A DNA stretch of 58,273 nt, taken from assembly GCA_004802705.1 (NCBI GenBank), contig SGPL01000172.1:1-58273 (forward strand), in the 5' to 3' direction. The position numbers and the translations under genes are program-made. A model generated the notes under the pieces. That model had not been told where the DNA came from and did no database searches. It was given only the letters and a program-made list of their open reading frames with translations. This DNA is from Bondarzewia mesenterica. Lineage: Eukaryota > Basidiomycota > Agaricomycetes > Russulales > Bondarzewiaceae. Positions within the stretch are counted from its first letter, which is position 1. Each line of letters begins with the position of its first letter. Shown here in pieces: positions 1 through 11,537 of the stretch.

Positions 1-138
1 CACGAGAGCGCGAAGGGGTGGGAGGGGGTGGGGAAAGGATGAGGTGTACGTACCCGATGGACTTGAAACCGTGTACACTAGGTAAAGTGTGCCCGTCATC
101 AGTGGGTGTAGGAGAAGGGGGGAGAGGGAAGGACGCAA

Positions 139-1525
139 CTAGTATCCCTCTATGTTCCTGCGGATTTCGTCCTCCATGCCAGTTGGCACGCCGTCGAGCG
201 AGAAGGTGACTTTTGTGGAGTCGGTCGCTTGCGCGAGGGTCGTGGTCAGGATCGCTTCGTGGCCTAGATGCAACGAAATCGATTGTGAGGTCGTGAGTTA
301 CGGTTCGACGGACGGGTGAAAGCGTCTGAACGCACCTTCGGGCCAAGTAGGGCTCTGCAGTGACCATGTTTGCTTGATTGCCTTGGGCGGATCGAGTGAG
401 ATGTACTTCCCACGAACGCCGCCGCCAAATAGGGCGTACTCGGTCTCAGGCTTGGCTTCCGACTACAGAGAACTAGTCAGAAATCAAGATTAAAAAAAAG
501 TGACAAATGAACACCACGCCAAAAAAAAAGTCCACACCCATCGGCACCAAGAGAAACAGAAATGAATTGGAAAACGCACTTTGGCGGGGGCACGTGACCA
601 CATCGGGATGCGCTTCTCGTCCGTGAGCAGCGAGAACAGGTCATCGGCCGAAGCTTGGAACGTCGCCTCGACTTCTACGAGCGCTGCGTTGACAGTCTGC
701 ACCTTGACCTTTTTCGCAGGCGCAGAGCTCGGCGCGGGGGCTGACGTCGACGCTGCGGGGGTAGGGGCGGGCGAGCCGGTGCGGCTGGGCTCACTGGAGC
801 CTACGATGATGTCTTTCCCATGCGTGTCGACAAGCGCGACGGGGAACGCGGCGAATTTCTCTTCGAGCGCCGCCGGAAGCTTGGATTTGGCCAGCGCCAG
901 GACGGCGGAGGCCGACGGCGAGGCTTCCGAGGTCAGGCTCCATTCGTACTGCACCAGATTAACGATGAAGGCGAGCACAGATTAGATTGCCCATTAGGGA
1001 ATTGAAAGGAAGGGGTGAGATCCATGACTATGTCATGAAGAGAGGAGGACGCACGACATAGTCAGACAGCCCGTCGAGCGTGATCTCGTGGGATACTTCG
1101 GGGACAATGAGACGGCCGTCAACCTCGGTACCATCGGCGGCCGTCCCCTTCCAGTTGAGTACGACCTTGCAGTCATAGATCGTGATCAGCCTAGAGGAGT
1201 TATATGAACAAACAAACGGCAGGGAAAGTGTCAGCGCCTCCTCTTCAACCCAAGTCTACGAAAAAGAGTACGATATAGGGAGGGCCAGAGATGCACAGAA
1301 ATATCGAAAGAATGTTTTAAAACAGAAGAAAACGCACTTGGACTTGCGCCGCCCGACCTCAACATCGCCATCGACTTCGACCACGCGATCGACGCGCACG
1401 ACCGCGCCATCCGCGGCTTGAACCTCAATCTGCACTAGCTCGCGCTCGAACCAGGCCTTCGCCCACGGTGTCACCGTCTTGTTCTTCCAGTGCCAGTTGG
1501 CAGTGCTATAGGGCATGTTAGACAT
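139..1525 (-). CDS. AHA1: Activator of Hsp90 ATPase (Aha1)
   Basis: Five exons fit together without frame conflict: 1525-1338, 1190-1055, 948-580, 462-336 and 263-139, giving 314 residues. All four introns are GT..AG. Exons 1-2 encode the Aha1 N-terminal domain: a WHWKNK start, then LITIYDCKVVLNWKG and IVPEVSHEITLDGLSDY. Exon 3 begins the C-terminal START-like domain (VEATFQASADDLFSLLTDE) after an Ala/Pro-rich linker, and exons 4-5 finish it (FGGGVRGKYISLD, VTFSLDGVPTGMEDEIRRN). In this family the protein binds the Hsp90 middle domain and stimulates its ATPase in the cytosol. The start was chosen at the Met just before the WHWKNK motif; in-frame codons upstream look non-coding. Assignment is firm. 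Confidence 0.95.
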
Positions 1526-1996
1526 CTTGGCGGTCTTCAATTTGTCTGATTCTGATCTGTAAAAAATTCTTGTCGTGGGTTGATCGGAAGGAGAGCGATG
1601 TGAGGCTAAGTCGGGCGATGGTGCGGCGGTGAGATGGAACGAGATATTGAAAAAAGAAACAAGATGAGCGAGATGAAGTGCAAGCAGGACGCGATGAAGT
1701 GTCAAAAGTTGATTATGAAAGCCGTTTTTACTCCGAGAACATTCCAGTCATTTCTTTCTCTCCATCTCTTCATTCCATAACCTCATCCTCCCTCTCACTG
1801 GTGCTTTAACTTTCCTGGATTCATAGAAAAAATGCTGACGAAAAAATTATGGTGTCATACACACTACCAAACGAACGTAGATTTACACTTCTGTGCTACT
1901 GCTGCTCAAGGCCCTAAGAATACATGGGATATGGTACATCTGCTCTTCGGCTTCACCAACTTTGCGACTCGAAGTCCGTAGCCTTTGTGTATCCTT
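1526..1996. other. AHA1 promoter side and DUF3429 gene 3' end, no gene
   Basis: This 471-bp spacer holds the upstream region of AHA1 and the downstream region of the next minus-strand gene. It is AT-richer than the flanking exons. I see no convincing open frame or RNA gene. Confidence 0.6.
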
Positions 1997-3273
1997 TCAC
2001 TCCTGCTTGTGCTCCTCCTCGCCATGCTTCTTGCGGATGATAACATAAGTGTCTGCATTCGTGCCAGCGTTTACAGCCTCGACATTCCCGGGAACGGAAC
2101 CATGATCGCTCGGCCTCACTTGCGCCCGCTGTGAACGGATGAGCTCAAGGTCGTGCGTGAGGAGACCGTGTCCGGCAACAGGTCCCCAGTATGAGATGCT
2201 GGCGAGTGTCGTAATGATGCAAGTGCCGACCAGGATGGACAGGTAGAATCGGTACTGCGAGTACCATGCCGGGGCTGCGATAATTAACAACATGTCAGTG
2301 AGTTTCATGGTCAGATGAGAATGGAATCGACACTTACTCCAACCAGCAGTGGTAGCTTTAAGGTCTGCCCACCACAGACCGGTGAAGCCAACCCATTGTG
2401 CGATCAATGCGAGAGTTGGGTCGAGTGCGAGCGTGGGCCACGCGTACAAAACCGGGGCCGCCCCGAGCAAAAGGCGTGCATAACCCTTGTGTCCACCTAA
2501 TCCAGCAAACTCCATACCCCAATGCAAAGCGCCTGTGACGCGTCAACCGTCAATGTAAGTTATTAGGCGGGAAAATACACACCGAGGAAGGAAAGCATGA
2601 CGGCGCCATAGGTGACCTGAATATTAAGGGCACGGTCGAGGACGGTAAGTGCGACGCCTGGATCTATATTTGTGATGGCGCCTGAAGAAGAGGTTCTGTG
2701 AGGCAGGATTCTGATTTAATCAGACATGGAAGGTGCGTAACCTGCAGTGGCGAGCCCAGCTTCGTATGAAAGGTACATGGTTGCTGCCGAGGCTGCGATA
2801 TACGGGATACCGCCGACAAGACCAGTCACGATGTATGGCATAGGGACGGAGTGTGCAACGGCGCTCGTGATTCCCAGCTGCAACGGACCGTCTTCAGTAA
2901 CTCGTGTCTCATTTGTTCTGTCTGCGCCCGGGAATATACTCACAAAGGTATGTTGCGTAGGTACAACGCTATCAGTTCGGAAGTTGCCGCCTGCGATAGA
3001 TTTAGCCCAGTCGGTGGTGGAGTTCCCCATTTCCTCGCGCACATTGAGCGCGGCTTGTTCAACGGTCTGTGAGCCAGGACGTCCAGAGACGGACGATGCA
3101 ACGCCGCGGCATTGTTGGAATGCAGACGCTAGGCGTAGGATTTGAGATGTCGGAAGGCGGAGAGGTTGGGTTAGAGGCGCGAGGCGCGAGTAAGGAGCGC
3201 GAAGCGTTGGGGGCGCGCGGCGGAGGGCGGCACGGCGGAGAGTGGGGCGAGCGAAAGTAAGCAAGTTGTTCAT
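1997..3273 (-). CDS. DUF3429 (TMEM69-like) mitochondrial inner-membrane protein
   Basis: The first exon starts MNNLLTFARPTLRRAALRR, an Arg/Ala/Leu-rich, acid-free segment typical of a mitochondrial presequence, followed by a low-complexity linker. The membrane domain begins near SVPMPYIVTGLVGGIPYIAA. It continues through a small exon (ITNIDPGVALTVLDRALN, then VTYGAVMLSFLG) into the family hallmark LHWGMEFAGLGG. Further hydrophobic segments (VLYAWPTLALDPTLALIAQW, RFYLSILVGTCIITTLASIS) follow, and the protein ends in a charged tail (KKHGEEEHKQE). At least three short introns are clear: near 2740-2675, 2580-2528 and 2330-2270. The biochemical role of the family is not established; mitochondrial inner-membrane location is inferred from the presequence and family annotation. 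Length and exact exon edges were not fully resolved. A CRE-like site lies about 95 bp upstream. Confidence 0.85.
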
Positions 3274-6200
3274 ATTTCTGGTGGGATTAGGGGATCACAA
3301 GCACTTGCTGGATTGCAAGCTATTTGAAGCCGCAGCGGTCAGTCGACTTTGGACAGTGACGTCGCCTGACGTCAAGGCCGTATCCCTCTTGCCTTGTTTT
3401 GAATATGAAGGCCATCACGATCACGCTCTAGTCGCATCACAGCTGACTTGTAGTCAATCACAACTTCCTTGTAGTCTCATTACAATCTCGCTGTAGTCGT
3501 GGGAGTCTACCATCGTTCAATCCGAATTCACTTGACGCAGTTCAACGCTCTGGCCACGTCAATCGCTCCCTCCTACAAATTTCCAGCAGATCTAATTTGT
3601 CAGTTTATTTCAGTGACAAAAGGACCTGTCGTACACAGGAGGCCCGGTAGCATCATCAACCACCAGACACTGGTAAGCTTTCATGTAGAAGCGCGAACTG
3701 AGACTCGGCCTTGGCAATAGAGCGATGATATCTTGTTTTCGGATACACATTGGATAATGTTCTAAGCCGCAGCGACGTCGCGGACATGCGTTCTGCAAGG
3801 TACTGATACGACCATCGGTATAGGCCACCGTGCAGTCCTGCGCTGTACGGCCAATATTCCTTGGATTCTATCGCCCATCTCAAGATTTGTGCATGGCTAC
3901 ATGGCCACAGTAACTCTCTCAACCATATCCTCATACTCTACGTTGGAAACTCACCTTTTTGTCTCATCCCTTCGGGTGCCAGTCTGCCAGATGCTATGAA
4001 GGAAAGGTACCTCTTTCCGTATACATTCCGGCAGTCGCCGTGCTTGTTGCTTTGACTCGGCTTGAATCATTTTGGACGTTTTGTCGACACAGAGGACGGT
4101 CCATCTCTGGTTCCTTTTGCATCAAGCGCCTGTGTTTTCTTGTAAGGCGCCGGCACTTGCCCGCAATGGGGACTCCCTGCTTGATGGTGTCTCTGCGACA
4201 ACACCAAAGCGGCTGTGTGTTGCCAATAAGTATCCTCGAGGGCCTTATCTGACAGCCGACGTCGCACGGCTATGGAGAGCTTTGGACGATCCGACGGCGT
4301 TAAGATGGCATGGTCGGCAAACTCACAATATTTCCGAGTCCGGTACGTGAATTTTATGCCTATGTAGGAAGGACGACAGTAGTTCGGGTGTACGAACTAG
4401 ACTGCGTTGTCACCACCAATGGAAGCAGTTCAACTTTGTTGATGACCCTTACATTGCCCACCATGACAGAAAGAAAGCAAATTTCGCAGCCTCGACTTGC
4501 ACCCGGGTATACTCAGCCGGCGTGGTAAATGACTTTTTCTGTCGCTGGATTTTGACGGAGGTATAACGGTTCTTTCATGTTGAATTCTCTCCGTGGTTGT
4601 TCATGCAATTGACGCCGAGCGGGCCAACTGCGTTGTTAATCATCATGCTTAGCACTGAGGCGTGTGTTCTATTTTCCACGGCCATGCGCCTGAAAGATGC
4701 CTGGTAAGCTCTCCATTCTCCACTGTCAACCATTAACGAAATCATCATCCGACTTGCGTTCAGTCGATCTATTTCGCCAGGCATCTCAAAAAATTTTGGA
4801 CACAGGGTCTTGGATGACAACTAGAATTACCTTTTGCCCCGTACCCGGCGGTTGAGCCCGGTTATTGCCGTGTGCAATCAGTACAGTAAGCTGTATGTTT
4901 GCGCGCGGTGTCACTCACGGTGCTCATGTCCACGCTCGAGTCATGAGCATAGCTTCCGAGTGCTCACACGTTGAAGGTGCATGTACTCATGCAATGGTCC
5001 AGCCGCGAGACAGAGTTACTTCTGGGATCATCTGATGAGACTCTCAGTTCAGGCTAGGCATATACTGAAATATAATGCATTTATCCCTGCGTAGTAACGT
5101 TCACATATGCCTTCCCATCTCCACTTCTCATCATCTCATTAAATCCGCATCAATTCCGAAAGATGCGTGTTTGAACGCAACAGCACCCGCAACTGATATG
5201 TGCACGGTGCCGCATGTTCGAATTCGTAGTTGTCCTTGCGCAGGAGCAGGATGGACCACGCGAGGCATGGCCGACGAGTCCTTCCATGATCATTTCAGGA
5301 ACCCGAATCCGCTTGCCGAGTTTGGCTGTCCGCGATCTCGCTTTCCTTCCCCGCCCACGCAATGTACGCTCAGGAACAGGGCAGGCCCGTATGCTGAGCA
5401 GATTGCCGCGACGTAAATCTTCGTAAATCTGGTGCTCATTCGTTCCCGAATCCGGCAGCGCTGCGGCTGACACCAGTCATTATCCAGGCCATGCCGCGGA
5501 GTCCTCGTAAGTACTGTTCATTTATTCCGGTCTAACCCAGACGAGGTCAGCATGTATTGCTTGGAGAGACTCAATCATCTGTGGACTCGGAACGGAAGAT
5601 GTCAGTCCGGATTCCGGAGTTGTGAGTCAACGAATGAAGTCCACGCCTGTGCCGATGGGCCTGCTAGGGTTGTCCTGTTTCCTCCCATCACGCACTGATT
5701 CCCGTCGGCGCGGCAGCAGCCTCTGAGGCATGTATCGCGTTCTAGCCCCCAGAAGCCTCGTAAATCTGTGACCACTATAGTTGCTAGTCAATATCTCCAT
5801 GCAGAAAACAATAACGTGTGCCACGTATAAAATTGCTTCTAGTTTGCCACGGAAAGTTGTAATTATGCCACGGAATTTGTTCTGACATACAGCGGCGCCA
5901 CAGGAGTACTTCGTCTGTCAGCCAGGGATTTTTTCAGGGCTTGCGACGGGCTTACAGAGCCCTTGTGCGCATCAGGTTATTCCACTCGCACGAACCGGCG
6001 CAACGGCACTGGAGCTTAACTTTAGGCAAGAGGCTGCAAGGTGATATTGTGAAGAGATGTACCGTACATAAATTATCAGTCCAAGAATACAGTGCCATGC
6101 ACCATGCGCGTCGTCGAAGGGACGGCAAAATAGAACAAATGTACATAAATAGTAACGCATCTACGGTCAAGCGCAGTCAAGTATCAAGATCAAAATCATC

Positions 6201-6339
6201 GTCAACATCGTCCCGTGGCCACATCAGAAAGACGAAATCGAAAATACCTCTGCACGAGCAGAAGGCCAGATCGACGGGACAAAAAATCAAGAAAAGAAAT
6301 TTTAGATATCGCCGTCCATCGCCATACTCCGCTGTGCGT
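3274..6339. other. Gene-poor region of about 3.1 kb
   Basis: Only short, mutually overlapping open frames occur, none longer than about 110 residues outside the 3' flank of the terpene synthase, and none shows a recognisable domain. At 3427-3500 there is an imperfect series of GTAGTC-containing units about 20 bp apart. The base composition is mixed, without long AT tracts. It may contain eroded repeat or transposon sequence, but I cannot name any. The last 400 bp are the downstream flank of the sesquiterpene synthase. Confidence 0.5.
3367..3374. promoter_or_regulatory. CRE-like palindrome TGACGTCA
   Basis: A perfect TGACGTCA octamer lies 94 bp upstream of the DUF3429 gene start. A near copy (TGACGTCG) lies 10 bp away at 3357-3364. 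In fungi such sites are bound by Atf/CREB-type bZIP factors; binding here is inference. Confidence 0.45.
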
Positions 6340-7594
6340 CTACTGCACCTTCTCCTCCTTCAAAGGCAACAGCTTGACAAAGCGCGTTTTCTTCACCATC
6401 TCGCCGTCGTTGCCGAAATAGCGACGGGTCATGAAACTCCAATGCAACGAGCCGACAATCCACTCCTGCAGGCCTCGCACATACAGCTGCACGTCGCGGT
6501 CAACCTCGGGACTCCAAGATGGCACTCGTGCCTGGTTCTCAACGAACGCGTCGATCGTCTGCTTGCAGAGCGCGCCGACGCGGTCCACTGCGTCCTGCAG
6601 AGCGAGCCCGTCATGCTCCATGAAGATGCAGATCATGTTGTGCGTGTCGCCACGCGCCTGCTCAACGTTGTACGAGAAGATATCCTGGTAACAGGGTATC
6701 AGTCAGCCACGTTGCTCCCGAGAGCATAGATCAAATGGAGATGTATGTGATGTTGTACACTTACGTTCGACCACGTGACGAGATCGTTGGCGCCCTGGTT
6801 TAGAGCTTTGATGATTGGGTGTTCGACGACCTCCTCGGGAAGCTCCATATCAAGGGAGTACTCGATGAGATCAAACACTGGCTTGCAACCGGACGTGTCT
6901 CGGCGAACATCAATGTACGACTCAAGATCAGGGACTACGCCCGCAGCACGGTCTTCCGTCTGTCGTTGTACAGCCTCGAAAAACATTTGCATGGAAGACT
7001 TGAACCGCGCTTGCACATCCGGACGGGCATCGCGGATACAACGGGACCAGAAGCTAAACATGACGTTGCGATATGAGTGGGAAAAATATTTCGCGCAGGT
7101 GAAATGAGAACCCACTCTCTGGCAAGCTTGGCTGCACTGATCTCCTCGACCCCTTCCTTTTGCCCCTCCAGCGGCCTGAATTCGTCGGGCCATTCGAAGG
7201 CATTCATAACCCAATCGCTGAGGCCCTTGGTGTCATGGGCCATCATCCCATCCGAGACGTTGTCCAAGTGAAAAAGGTAGTTCATAAAATCGCTGACGAT
7301 ACGCAGTCGCTCCGGCGCACAGTTGTTATAGCAATATGCGGTGAGCTCGCCAGCCTGGAGACCGTGCATGGCGGCAACTTTGCGCGGAGTGAAATGCGGC
7401 ACGAAGGAAAGAAGCCAATTGAGAGACTCGGAAGCGATGACGTCGCCGTTGAGATGGTAAGTAAGCGGGAAGGGGCAATGAGAGACAAGGTCAGGCAAGA
7501 TGAAAGAGGAGGGGGTAGAAAGAGTCGGAGAGGGCGACCTCGAGCGCGTCGTCGAAGGTGACGGAGTGAGTGTGGGAGAAGTGTTGGCAGACAT
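6340..7594 (-). CDS. Sesquiterpene synthase (class I terpene cyclase)
   Basis: Three exons join cleanly: 7594-7116, 7053-6765 and 6684-6340, giving 370 residues. The introns are 62 and 80 bp; the first has donor GTGGGT and joins to ...ARDFWSR. The metal-binding Asp-rich motif is FHLDNVSDGMM (D111 and D115, with Asn at 112). The NSE-type triad is NDIFSYNVE, with N256, S260 and E264, split exactly after N256 by the second intron. The family ionises farnesyl diphosphate with Mg2+ and cyclises it in the cytosol. The D-N-x-x-D form together with NDxxS resembles the agaricomycete clade that includes protoilludene-type synthases, but the product cannot be read from sequence. The first 30 residues are Ser/Thr/Pro-rich. 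It stands alone, with no P450, transporter or regulator within 3 kb on either side. Confidence 0.93.
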
Positions 7595-10500
7595 GAGTTT
7601 AGGGCGTGGGGTGTTGAATGCAGCGGCAAAAAGCTCTAGACAATAACGAGAGAAAAGGGCCGGAGTCCTGACGAGAAGCAGATGAAAAGCTGGGATGTTG
7701 GAGGAATGAACAACCCGCGAGGACGCCTTCTTATATCTCACATCGGATGAACTTCCGTCCCATTTGTCCGAGTTTGCGGGTTGAGGTCGAACCCAGTTAG
7801 GCTATCAAGACCAAGACACGGGCCATTGCCTGAATACCAGACACCAAGGCCATAGCACCCACCGGGCCATCATTCCTGAAGTCACTCCATGTTGCAGTGC
7901 TCCGTCGAGCGTCAAAGTAACACTGCGTCGTCCCTGTCAAAGCAAAGATCCGTTGCACAGAAATAGAATAATGATACAGGCTCTGCGAAGGCAGATACGC
8001 ATTAGGAAACAAAAGACCAGCACAAGGGAGTATGTCTTCTGGTGTCTGAATCGGAATACAGGAGATCTGTGGCGAAGGCCGCCATTTCCTATCACGGATG
8101 TGCTTGAATTAGGTAGATACTATGATACAAATCGTCAGCGGCACCGAACCACGCATGGACTAACTTACATCTGAATTCTCAGCCTTTTGTCCTTTACCTT
8201 CATTTTTATAATACCCGGTTATCCGCAGATTAAATTGCGTAAGTTTCATAAGTCATTGAAATGCTGTAAGATAGGTAAGGCGTGTGGAGGGCCTTATTGT
8301 CAGTGTCGTCCGCCGTCCCATGAGTGCTGCTTCAACGAGTCACAAGAGCTCGGCAACAAGTACGGAGGAAACACATCTGACGAGAAGTGGATCTTCTGAT
8401 ACCGCGCGCAGTATATGAGCCCAAGATGAGGGCAGCGATGAAGACAATAGCATATCGATGGTGGCACAGTTTTGGAAGACTTACAATGCATGGGGGCTCT
8501 ATGTCTGACGTACGATACCAAAAGTAGAGACATTTGCACCGATTGAACAAGCCGATAGAGCATAGCAAGGTAAGGCAAGCGGGGACGTGCGGCTGATGAG
8601 CGAGGGTCCGAGGGGCAATGTGATGGCAGCAACGAACAAACTCACCTGCCTTATTGGGCCCGTAAGCGCCACGGCCGCACCCAGCTCCGTGCCTCTCCGT
8701 GCCTTGGCTTCAACGACATTTTCTAACTTTTTTTTTTTTGCATAATCATTGCTTTTGGTACTGGATCGGAGCAGTGGATCCCAAAATTGTATCATGCCTC
8801 GAAGTGCGAACATCGTCTCTAGCGACTGGGCTTGAACTGGTCCTGCATCCTCCAGGTAGAACTCTGTTACATGACAGTTGAAGTCGCCTCCCTGTGGCCA
8901 GATACGCAGAGCGTCGTGATTCTGCGATAAACGCGCGCCGTCTCAACTTGAAGGTGAGATGATAGAACTGAATCATATTCGTGTACGTTTTGCTGCAAAA
9001 CTCATCTTTTTTGGAAACAGCACGACGAGAGCCTCCGACTCGGCGAAGCGTAAGCTTGAACGGCTGATTTTCTCCAAGTCAACGAATTTATGCCAGCTAC
9101 ATTCATTGCGCTTCATGTGCTGTTGATACATGCATCAAGGCTTGTCGCCGCCAAATGTTTCGGACCGTTCACCCCGACAGCACATGGGAAGGAGTCAAAG
9201 AAACTTAAAGCAACAATGAACACATCAATCAAGTCACTCACTGGCAAATACATATGTGCTAGTATCATTGCTAGTCTGCTTGCATTCTCATCTTTCAAAG
9301 GGTCGACTGAATTGCTCCTCTTACAGCTTATCGTCTGTATATACTAGACCACAAACAGCCATCTCTGACAACGTCGTGTTCGGCAGGCAGGCAGGCATTA
9401 ATTGTACGTCGAATAACACAGATTATAGCGAAGATATATCGATACACAACACCTGTGCAGACCCTGAAACAATGCTAGTGGTGTCGGAGCCTCGAGAGAT
9501 GCACACCTCCGATAATAAAGCGTACACGACAAGAGATTCTCCAAAAGTAAGCCAAGTTTCCTTGTTAATTGCAAGCGCACACTCATGGATGTACTCACCT
9601 ATCCAGACAAGGCCTCTCTTCGTACAGGTGATGTTGTCTTCGTCATCGATGCCCGTAGCAAATTGCCTGTCTCAACCCTTGGCCGGATGCTGGACGTTAG
9701 ATATCTGCGACATGTGATCCTCCATTGGAGCTATGTCCGACGCTGCACCTCCATTCTCTGACAATGATCCTACATTCGCGTTGTTCAACTAATGTCTCCT
9801 GATTTTCTCTAGACCCAGAATCAGGATCCGAAACGTGGACTCATCTGTGTCAATTTGCCCACCGACCGGTCTTTTTCTACCCGACCTCAAGCTTTTGACT
9901 TTAGAATCTTCATACTTACAGACTTCTTGAGGAAACGAGAATCTTTAAAATCGTCCCCCATTTTGTTTTGTTTTGAGGACGCCTGGTACGCTTTCATTGT
10001 CCAAAAGGACCGAGGAGGTCCTTTCATTAATGTCGATCAACTGCTACAGTCATCAAGGATTCTCCTTCCTTTCAAGATCTTTCTGGCAATGCTGGTCCCA
10101 CATTGTTTCAAGATAGATCCGTTATCACAGTGCGCGACACCAAATATTCCTTGCAATGGTACACTGTTTCTGTCAAACGTTGTTTCTCAGTTTTCAACTC
10201 CTCTTCCAGGCGGACAACGCAGGCTCTCATTGCTAATTTCGTGCTATAACAAATCGGCACTTAACTATTTCGCGGGTTCCGCACCCCCGGGTGCCTTCTC
10301 ATGCCCCTCCGGAAATCTCTTCACTTCTTTGGCAGCCCTTCATCCTAATTATCCGAATACCTCCAAGCACCTGTCGACTAGGAAAATCCGGCCCGTCATC
10401 GTCTCCCAATGTACCTGACCCATTGCCCTTCATTTTGGATTTCGCGGGCTGTTGTACAGCCTGATGCTGAGGGGAATGTTTCAGGAACTCCACTCCCTGT

Positions 10501-11537
10501 CTTCAAAGGAACATGAGTAAACGCACGATTTGAATTTTTCCTGTCCTGGTCGTTGGACATGTTTTCCAGCTTTTGATCAAAACAGGTCGCAGATTTGCCC
10601 AATGTACATCAACACTCCATGATTTACTCTGGGAAGATGTGTCTGTCATCAGTTCTGCGTTGCGTGGCTGGTTGTTACCTTCTCACGGCGTCCTCAGAAA
10701 AGATATATGTATACACCGGCATCATCTGTAAACCTAAACGTACTCTGGAGTTCTCCCGGTGCTCTGTAGTACTCCGTAGTGGTCAAGTTTAGGTTTACAG
10801 AATATGATGATGCGTAGCCATTTGACGAGGTACGCAACTGACTGAAACATCATCAAAGCATGAATACGTGTGACAATCAACCTATCATATATCAACCTCC
10901 AGTGACGTGCTCCACACAGCACAGCACTCACGGCGGAATGCCTTCTTATGGTTCCGCAGAATTACTCTGAAACTTCAGATGGCGTCTGCTCTTGCTCTCG
11001 GTTTGTGAATCTGCTCTAACACATAGTCATCAACCTTTTTTTTGTGTTGGAAGGGTCGACGACCCGCATGACTTGGAACATCGCACCACGAGCCGCATCC
11101 TGATAATCATCCAAAAACGGCCAAATTCAATCATACCGTCAAATAAACAGATCGATAGCTATATGTCCCAAGCACGATATATACGTACACATTGTGAAGG
11201 CTCCTCATCCGAAGAAATCATTAATTAGCGGTAGAAGTAGCGTGCAAGAGAGAGTCAAGCTACAGGTGACAGTGATATGGGCCACGGGGCAAAAAAACCA
11301 CCCAGATCCTCAGCGCTGCCATAGAATAGAAAAGGGGGAAAAGGAGGGTCGAGCAACGAAATAAAACATAAAAGTACAACAAATGTGTTGAAACCTGAAG
11401 TTGGCAATAGATGAATGCAACAGATGTGTATGTGTGAGGGTTGGGAGGTGAATGTATCGGTGGAATCGTCGATGGTCTATTAGGCAGCGCGAGATAGAGA
11501 AGGAAAAAATCTTAAAATAGCAGAGAAACAAGCCACA
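7595..11537. other. Gene-poor region of about 3.9 kb
   Basis: This stretch holds the upstream region of the terpene synthase and the downstream region of the flippase gene. The longest open frame (9855-10418, 187 codons) is rich in Phe, Leu and Ser, lacks any recognised domain and is not bounded by convincing splice sites, so I do not call it. The one structured item is a roughly 93-bp hairpin at 10719-10812, listed separately. Confidence 0.5.
10719..10812. repeat. Small inverted repeat (hairpin, possible MITE relic)
   Basis: The arms CTGTAAACCTAAAC (10726-10739) and GTTTAGGTTTACAG (10787-10800) are perfect complements. A weaker extension outward (CATCAT against ATGATG) and inward (TACTCTGGAG against CTCCGTAGTG) flanks them. 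It lies in non-coding DNA. No clear target duplication was found. It could be a miniature transposon relic or a transcribed hairpin. Confidence 0.55.

Noticed and set aside
581..985. 134-codon plus-strand open frame
   Set aside because: Antisense shadow of AHA1 exon 3.
3656..3934. 92-codon minus-strand frame considered as a gene remnant
   Set aside because: Trp/Arg-rich translation with no recognisable family; overlapping frames equally long.
9855..10418. 187-codon plus-strand open frame
   Set aside because: No domain, Phe/Leu/Ser-biased composition, no matching splice sites, and it lies in a region otherwise full of accidental frames.
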